A DNA stretch of 64,000 bases from Edaphochlamys debaryana (lineage: Eukaryota > Chlorophyta > Chlorophyceae > Chlamydomonadales). The position numbers and the translations under genes were made by a program. The notes beneath the pieces were generated by a model. It searched no databases, had not been told where the DNA came from, and worked only from the letters and a program-made list of their open reading frames with translations. The stretch spans positions 248,001-312,000 of the forward strand of contig JAEHOE010000114.1 of the NCBI GenBank assembly GCA_016858145.1, read 5' to 3'. Below are positions 56,666 through 64,000 of this stretch, piece after piece (position 1 is the first letter of the stretch; each line of letters starts with the position of its first letter).

Positions 56666-59600
56666 AGGGGCATCGGCGGCGGCAGCAGCAGGCGATGCGG
56701 TGGCGGCGCCGGTGGGCGATGAGGGCCCGGCGGGGGAGGTCTCGCACTGGCGGCGACGCTTCGCCGCGGGAGAGCCGTCGCCGTCGGCGGCGGCGGCAGT
56801 GGCGGCGGCGGCAGCGTCGCCGTCAGCGGGGCCGTCGGCGTAGCCGACGCCGTCGGCGCCAGCGTCGGCGGCGGAGGGGCCGGCGTCAGCCTCTGCGTCG
56901 GCATCGCCGTCGCCGGAGGGCCGTCGGCGCTTGCCGGCGGAGGCGTCGCCTCCGTCGCCGTTGGCCTCCGCCGCCTCCGCCATCGCGACGTCGCCGCCGC
57001 CGTCGGCGGCAGCGGCGGCAGCCGTGGCCTTTCCGGCGGCGGCGGCTGCAGCCGGGGTCGCGGCGGCGGCGGCGGCAGATGCCGGAGCCTGCTTGGCCGC
57101 CGACGGCGCGGCGGCGCCCTTGGCGGCGGCGGCCGCCGGCGGCAGCAGGTTCGCCGACAGGGCGCGCAGCAGGGCCCGGCCGCAGCGCTGCTGCAGCATC
57201 TCCTTGAACTGCTCCGCAAACAGCGACACCTGCGCGGCGGAGGCGGCGGGAGAGGAAGAGCGGTCGTCGCGGCTACAGCACGAGTTGCTAGAGCGGCGGC
57301 GAGGCTGTGAGCGTGACGACTTACGAGAAAGGCGGTGAAAATAACGAGGCCTTGCCCAAACCCGCAACCCCGTCCCAGCCCTAGCTTGTTTGCCACATCA
57401 GATGGAGCCCAGTGCGTGTGGCCTTCTGAGTTCTGATCCTCCCCTCTCGCCAACTATCTGTAGCTGTCTGCCCCCCTCCTCACCCCCCCCCCGGCCCCCT
57501 CCTTGCCTCGAACGTCGACTCCCGTGTGTCATCCTCCCCGTACCCCAGCAGCGCCTCCAGCGTGAGGGCGGCCAGCGTCAGGCGCTTGTCGGCGGCGGCG
57601 GCGGCGGCGCCGCTGGCGGCCCGGGCGGGCTGGGCGATGGTGAGAGCGTCCTGTGGGCAGGGGCGAGGGCAGAGAGGTGCGTCAGAAGGGGCTCTGCAAA
57701 GGCTAAGGCACGAAAAATTGATAGGGCACGGGATAAGGCACGGGGCACTAATGGTGATAGGGTGGTACACCTTGGCGACGGCGTCCTGCGGGAGGCGGGG
57801 GCAGGACGCCCCTTGCCCCCAATCCAAGCGTTCACCCAACAGGGCCGATTGCACCGTTCGAGCGCACGCGCCCCTCTGCCAACCCCCTTCCCCCGCACGC
57901 CACCTCACGATGATGGGCGGGTTGGCCAGCAGCCGCCGGGCGTCGCGCGCGGGCTTGGCGGCCGCTGCCGCCGCCTCCGCCGCCTCCTTGGCCCGCGCCG
58001 CCGCCGCCTCTGCCGCGCCCCGCTTCTCCGCGGCCGCCCGCGCCGACTCCCCCTCGGCGCTCTGGGCGCCCTCCAGCGCGGCGCGCTTGCGGTCCAGGTA
58101 CTCCTGTCCGGCGATTGGCGGTTGGCGGTTGGCAGTTAACGGTTGTCGGTTTGTGCACGCCTGCCCGAAACCCGCCTTCTCTCTCCGCTGAGCATGCCCC
58201 CTCCGCATGCCAACCCACGCCTCCAAGCCACGCCCCCCATCCCCAACCCAACTCCACTCCTCCGCCCCCGCCCCCACCTGCAGCTTGTCCACCAGCGGCT
58301 TCTTCCCCTGCAGCGGGTTCCACTTCTTGACGGCCGCGTCCGAGAGCCCCCGCTTGGACAGCTCCTCCTGAGGGACGGGGCGGAGGGGGAGGGGGTGGAG
58401 GGGGTGGTATGCAGCAGTGAGGCAGAGGGCAGCGTCGGGGGATCGAGATCCTGGCCATCCCACAGCGCCCGGGCGCAACGCCGGCGAAGCCCGCGCTCGC
58501 CCCCTAGCGCACCCGGGGCCCGCGCTTGTCACTTCCTCCGCAGCGCCCTTCGCCTCGCCCCTCTCGATCCTGCTCCTGCCCTCCCTCCCCCCCTCCCAAC
58601 CCACCTGCAGCTGCACCACGGTGAGGCTGGAGGGGTCGAGCGCCGCGTCCTCCCCGCCCGCCGCAGCCGCGGCAGCGGTGGCCGCCTCCGCCGCCTCCGC
58701 GGCTGCCCGGCTGGCGGCCTCCGCCTCGGCAGCCTCGCGCTTGGCCCTCTCCTCGTTGAACAGGGCGTCCTGGGGTTGGGGGCGGGAGGGGAGTGGAAAG
58801 GAGTTGGCGCGTGGGGAGCGGAAGCCGAAGGGAGAGAGGGTTACAGGGAAAGACCGCTGGGGTTGCGTAGCGCTCGGGACTTTGCCTCAGTCCCAGCCCC
58901 GTCCTCGCACCCCTCCACCCACCCCCTCACCTGCGCCCTGGCAATTGACTCCACCGCCGCCGCCGAGGGCTGTGCCGCCGCCGCCGCGTCCAGGGGCACC
59001 ATGAGCACCACCCGCTCCTCCGCCAGGCCAGGGGCGTAGGCGGCGGCGGCGGGGGAGGGCGGCGGCAGGGGCTCCCCGGGCGCGGGCTGGCGCATGTAGA
59101 GCACCTCGGCCAGGCGGACCCACTGCAGAGGGAGGGAGGGAGGGAGGGGGTTGGGTGTTTGTTGCTGATCAGGATCGCGCCGACGCCAGGGAAACCAGGG
59201 AGGGGGGGGGGGGTGGGGGGGGGTTGCTGAGCGGGATCGGGGGGTGGCGGGGAGGCGGCAGCGGCGGATATAGCAGGGCGAGGCCAAGGGAAGGCGGAGG
59301 GAAGGCAGGTGGGTGCTCAGGGCACAGCCCACGGTCCCCGCCTGGCCCCCCCCCCCTACACTTTCAAGCAAGAACAACATCGCGAGCGCCCACTCCCAAC
59401 CCCACACCCCCACACGCCCCCACAGCTACGCTCCCCACGCCTCCACGCGCACAGACCCCACGGCCCCCACCCCACCTGCGTGCACGCGGACAGGTCGCAG
59501 CCCGTGGCCGCCCGGAAGGTGCGCACGGCGGTGGCCACCAGGCAAGCGGGGTCGGCCTGGGGCGGGCCCCCGTCCACCGGGTCCCAGGCGCCGCCGGGGG

Positions 59601-62600
59601 CGCCCACCTCGCCCACGCCGCCCTTGCTGCTGCTGCGGTCGCTGCGGGGAGGGAGGCAGGAGGGTGCGGGTGAGGGTGTGGGCGGGCAGCTGCTGGAGCA
59701 GGAGTGCGAGCAGACTGGACTGGACTGGACTGGACTGCGCCCCGTGGGGATCGGACAGAGGCGTGGCGGGGGCTACAAGGCCAGAGCATAGGACCCCGCG
59801 GCCACCCCACCGCTCGGGGCGAAAGCTCTGGCACACACACGTGGCACCTGATCCGCGGCACGCGGCCCGTGGCCGCTTGCTATACGCACTGGCACCTGGT
59901 TACCGCGCATAAACCCGAGCATCTCAAGACACGTGTCCCCCATCGTCCCGGGCCCACCCTCCACCACCACCACGCATGCCAGTCGCCACCCGCACCTCTT
60001 GTGATGGTGCTTGCGGGTCACCAGCAGGCGCATGTTGCGCAGCGGGTGCTGGTAGGACCGGGACTCCTCCGCGAACAGAGCCTGCGAGGTGTTTGGGGTG
60101 TGTGCACGGAGGGAGGGGTCGTCGCGTACTGCTACCGGATGCCGTGATCTGCACCTGTTTCCGCCCGTGACGGGCCCACCCCACCCGGCCCCGATAGCTA
60201 CAGCAGCCGCGCGCCCGCGCTCTCAACCTGCCCTGCCCCACCCACACTACCCAACCTCCCCTGCCCACGCTACACAACCTCCCGCGCCCGCACCTGCTCC
60301 GGGAGGCCGCCCAGCACGAAGACCCGCACGCCCCAGCGCCGCCCCGCCGCCACCTCCGCCGGAGTCATCGCAGCCGCCGCCTTCTCCGCCTCCGCCAGCG
60401 GGCCCGGCCCTGCCGCCGCGTCGCCCTCGGCCGGCTCCGCCTTTACCCCCGGCTCCGCCTTGACGTCCTTAGCCTCCTTGGCCTCCTTTGCCGCCGCCGC
60501 GGCCTCGGCGCCCGCTGCCGCCGGCTCCGACTCAGTTATCTTGGCCTCCTCGGCCGCCTTCTCCCCGGCCTTTGCGTCTGGGGCCTTCGCATCGGCGGCG
60601 GTGGAAGTCTTGGCGTCGGCAAGCTGGCTGGCTCCAGAGGGCTTGGCTGCGGCTGCGGCTGCAGCGGCTGTGGACGGGGCGGCGGCGTCCTTCTTGGGCT
60701 CGGGCTTGGTGACGAAGCTGAAGTCGATGGGGCGGGTGAGCGGCAGGGGGGAGGACTCGGGGACGGAGTCGAGCCAGGTGGCGTCCAGCCTGCCGGGTTC
60801 GGGCAGGCGGTGAGGGGCACGGGGGAAAACGGGGGTCAGAGCGGGCTCGCAGGAAGGGGGCTTCTTTTCCTCTTATAGTCAAAACGCTACCAGACCGTGC
60901 ACCTGATTGGAGTCGTGCAGCGCAACAACAGTACGGTTTACGGCAACGAACCTGCAGAAATCCGACGGGATGTACATCTTCTTGTACCGCTTGCTGACGG
61001 CCGCCAGCCCGCGGCTTCGCTCCCAGGTGTGGAAGCCGGGGGGCTTGACGGCGTAGCGGCCGGTGGGGGCGCCCCCGGGCACGGGCACGGGAGACCGCGA
61101 TCGGGAGCGGGAGCGAGAGGACGAGGAGGAGGAGGCGCGGCTGCGGGAGCTGCGGGAGTGCGGTGAGGGAGGGAAGGGGAGGGGACGAGGAGAGGAGAGG
61201 GGCCGGGAGGCAGGGCGTCGGGGCGGGAGGGGCGGAGGTGCTAACCTTCTCCCACCTGTTTCCACCATTCACGTTGTCTCTCGACTCCCCTCCTTGGCTC
61301 CACCTTCTCTTTTGCCCTACCCCCCTTTGCTCAAAACCAGAATAGAGGGAGGCCACTCACCTGGACGACGAGGACGACCTGCTCCGGCGCCGGCCACGGT
61401 CGCGGTCCCGCTTCTCGTCCCGGCCGCGATCCGACTTGCCGCGATCCCTTTCGCGCTCTCGCTCCCGCTCCCGTTCGCGCTCCCGCTCGCGTTCCCGCTC
61501 CCGATCACGGTCCGTACGGTCGCGGTCGTAGTCACGGCGGCTGCTGTCGTACCGCTGCACGCGCACGTCCGGCGGGCCGGCTGCGCGGCCGTCGCCGGCA
61601 CCCAGGCCTGCGCTGCTGAAGCCGAGGCCCATGTTGTTCCGGGTGCCGACCGCATCCACGGGCGCGGCGATGCCCTGGGAGGGCACGAGGGGGAAAGAGG
61701 GCGGGTATGGGCATTGTGGGGGCTGAGGCAGCGGGGGAGCGGCAAGGCACGCGTGGTGCGGGCTTTCCCGTAACGACCCCGTCTGCCCGCCGCCTTGCCT
61801 TGCACAATCCGGGTCATCAGCACACCGCAAGCATTGCATGGCGGCAGCCCTGACAACACCCAACAGCCCTGGTCCTCCCAAATTACTAGTACCCTGGCCC
61901 TTGCCTCTCAGACAACTAGGGTGCGTGACACGCACACGGGCCCACCTGCTCGTTCCTGCCCAAGCCGCCCTTGCTGCCTTCGCTCGACCCGAAACCCATC
62001 TTTGCCAAGAGCTTGGCCCCCACACCCGACGGATCTCCAAACTGCGCCAACTGCTGTACGGCACTCTCCGCCCGCCGCTTCTCGTCCTCCGTCAGACTGG
62101 GCGGCGGCTTGGCAAACGGCGCCGACTTGAGCGCAGCCGATGTTTCGGCTACCGCCGTCGCGGCGCTTCCGCTTCCCTCGACGGCGTTGGCCGCCACCGC
62201 GATCGCCATGTCAGCCGTGTACGACACGACCGGCGGCGGCGCGGACTTGTAATCCGTCTTCGCGCCGGACTTGTCGCCGCCAGCGGCGGCGCTGCTGCGG
62301 GGACCGGACGGGCCGCGCGAGGCGGGCGCGCCGGCGCGGGCCGAGATGGCGGCGGCGGTGGCGGCGGCGGTGGCGCCGCGGGCCGAGGCGGACGTCTCCA
62401 GCTCCACGCGGGTACAGCGCCACGAGTACTGGCCGCCGTCCGTGTTGGGGATGGCGTCGCAGACCACCCGTTGGCCCACCTGCCAGGGCGCCGGACAGGG
62501 GGCGATGATGTGGGTCGGGCAAGGGCACAGCATGTGTGAGGAGGGAGGTGGAGGCGGTCAGGCACAGGCGCCGAACCCCACCGAGCCCCGCGCCGCGCTG

Positions 62601-63990
62601 CCCCGGCCTGCCGGGAAGCCGCGGGGCCATGCGTGGCCATGCGAGCGCCCCTCCTCCTCCCCTCCTCACGCGACGGAAGAAGCACCAACCTCGCCCTCAC
62701 ACCACCTCCCCAGCCGCAGCCCCAGCCCCAGGCCCTCCTCTGGGAGCGGCAAGGGCCCCCACCTGCGGCAGGGTGCCAGTCACCACCGCGTGGACGTAGA
62801 AGGCCTCGCCGTCCACGATTCCGTAGTTGGGCGGGATGAGGCTGGTCACGGTGCCGGTCCAGGTCTGCGCGGGAGCGGAGGTTGCGGAGATAAGAGATGC
62901 GGGAGGGCGGTCAAAGGTACATCATCAGCTGGCAAAGCGCTTGTCGCCCCGCCGTTTGGCCGCTGGGGCTGCTAGAAAGCTGAGGGAGGTGCGGTGCTGT
63001 GCCCGATCGAGCTCCTCGCGCCCCCTTGCGACCACCCATGCGGCCCTTGCCTTGGGGCCGCCCGCAGCCGGGGCCGTCGGGGCGCCGCTCTGTCCCCCGT
63101 AGTACGGCACCGCTGCGGCGGGCTGCGGGGTGGAGCGTGGAAGCGCAGAAGGGAGTCGTCAGGGCCCGTCACAGGGGGGAGTCAGCGGGCGCTGATCCGC
63201 ACAGCGAGAGGGGACCAGGCCGAGCGCTTGGGCGTGGGGGCAGCTGCTCAGGTGCAGAAGCAGACCCTGGCGCCCTCCCACAGTCGCCCTGGCGTTGCCC
63301 CGACCTTGGTCGCAATGCCCACTGCTGTGGCGACAGCGCTGCAGCTGCTGGCCCTCCCTAGCCCGCCCCTCAGGGCTCTAAGTCGCATGCAGCCGGGTCC
63401 GTTTGTAGGCAGAACCCGGCGGCCTGCAAGGCCCCCGTCCGGCTTGCCTGTGGGGCTGGCTGTGCGTAGGAGTACTGGGGGTAGGCGTAGGTGGGCTGCT
63501 GGGCTGGGGCCTGCTGGGCTTGGGGCTGCGCCTGCGCCTGGCCCTGGTCCTGGCCCTGCCCCGCCTGGCCCTCCTGAGGCCCTGGCTGTTGCGCAGGCGC
63601 GTGGCCCCACGGAGTTTGACCGGGGTGCTGCTGCACGTAGACGGGCTGCTGACCCTGCTGCGGCGGGTACGCGGCTGGGGCGTAGGATGGCGCGCCCTGC
63701 GCATACGTTGGAGCTCCGGCGGGCTGAACAGCGGCCACCGGAGCGACCGACTCGCCTCCATAGGAGTAGTAAGCGGGCTGTGCCTGAGCCTGAGGCGCGT
63801 AGCCAGGGTACGCAGCGGGCGCAGCACCAGATTGCGCTGGTTGGCCCCACTGGTGCTGCGCGGGCTGCTGCGGCTGACCAGGAGCTCCATGCTGCTGCTG
63901 AGGCTGCTGTACTGGCTGCTGTGGCTGCTGGCCAGGGGCGTACGCGGCGTAGGCGCCCCAGCCCGGAGCGCCAGGCTGCTGCGCGCTCAT
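54373..63990 (-). CDS. CCAR1/CCAR2 (DBC1)-like nuclear regulator
   Basis: Twenty-one exons: 63990-63448, 63122-63051, 62864-62763, 62479-61946, 61674-61361, 61149-60952, 60789-60294, 60081-59996, 59641-59476, 59122-58931, 58769-58605, 58367-58278, 58103-57909, 57785-57771, 57650-57507, 57229-56521, 55945-55891, 55637-55478, 55243-55184, 54890-54757, 54547-54373. They total 4605 nt, 1534 residues. Domain order: Gln/Pro/Tyr-rich N-terminus (1-205); S1-like domain from 206 (TGTVTSLIPPNYGIVDGEAF); RE/RS-rich region; LAIKA-type domain (KKMYIPSDFCRLDATWLDS); DBC1-type region (NMRLLVTRKHH, VRLAEVLYMR); SAP domain near 948-990 (TVVQLQEELSKRGLSD, PLVDKLQEYLDRKRA); conserved NPPII and STFEVSLFAEQFKEMLQ; EF-hand-like LFDEQCAGYIDADDLEEILY; C-terminal coiled coil. 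Animal relatives act in transcription coactivation and splicing. Four introns (1, 2, 15, 19) appear to be GC-AG; intron 2 could instead use a weak GT donor. Exon 14 is 15 nt. Confidence 0.83.
59714..59737. repeat. (ACTGG)n microsatellite in intron 8 of the CCAR-like gene
   Basis: Four perfect ACTGG units and a partial fifth. Confidence 0.9.
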
Positions 63991-64000
63991 GACTGCTGTC

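Noticed and set aside
55145..57367. 740-codon minus-strand open frame read as one exon
   Set aside because: It runs through introns 16, 17 and 18 of the CCAR-like gene. Splice sites at 56521/55945 and 55891/55637 restore the conserved sequence.

Overview
The window looks like nuclear DNA of a chlamydomonadalean (volvocine-type) green alga. The evidence is very high GC, genes cut by many short introns (mostly 100-350 bp with GTGAGT/GTGCGT/GTGGGG donors and pyrimidine-rich CAG acceptors), Ala/Pro/Gly/Gln-rich low-complexity coding sequence, TGTAA poly(A) signals, and a protein set typical of these algae (secreted SRCR protein, MIP channel). All multi-exon models were joined by hand from splice signals and reading phase. 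Totals divide by three in every model except one exon of the SRCR gene. No transcript evidence was available.

Layout, left to right. 1-1851 (-): 5' part of a Gly/Pro/Tyr-rich protein cut by the window edge. 1852-6320: no recognisable gene. 6321-7392 (-): a two-exon gene of a family I do not recognise, called here SLDAW after a conserved N-terminal motif. 7612-15982: a head-to-tail array of a 1931-bp unit, about 4.3 copies. 16708-19125 (-): MIP/aquaporin-like channel, 8 exons. 20081-26390 (-): secreted SRCR-domain protein, 17 exons. 26921-29982 (-): HAD-superfamily phosphatase, 9 exons. 30840-35394 (-): TFIID subunit TAF4, 7 exons. 37156-37900: truncated duplicate of the TAF4 5' region. 40183-41802 (+) and 45649-47304 (+): two more SLDAW genes inside a tandem segmental duplication of about 5 kb. 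50677-53596 (-): SAC3/GANP-type protein of the LENG8/Thp3 group, 9 exons. 54373-63990 (-): CCAR1/CCAR2-like protein with S1-like, RE/RS, LAIKA, SAP and EF-hand-like parts, 21 exons.

Three of the genes (TAF4, LENG8-like, CCAR-like) belong to nuclear transcription and mRNA processing/export. The MIP and SRCR genes encode membrane or secreted proteins. Nothing suggests an operon-like unit; apart from the two duplicated SLDAW genes, every gene is on the minus strand.

The most novel material is the three-member SLDAW family with one conserved phase-1 intron. Two of its genes share an apparently identical 428-bp tract, intron included, inside otherwise diverged duplicates, which points to gene conversion. 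The third sits about 220 bp from the 1931-bp repeat array. The window also has an unusual number of apparent GC-AG introns (6 of 68 modelled).
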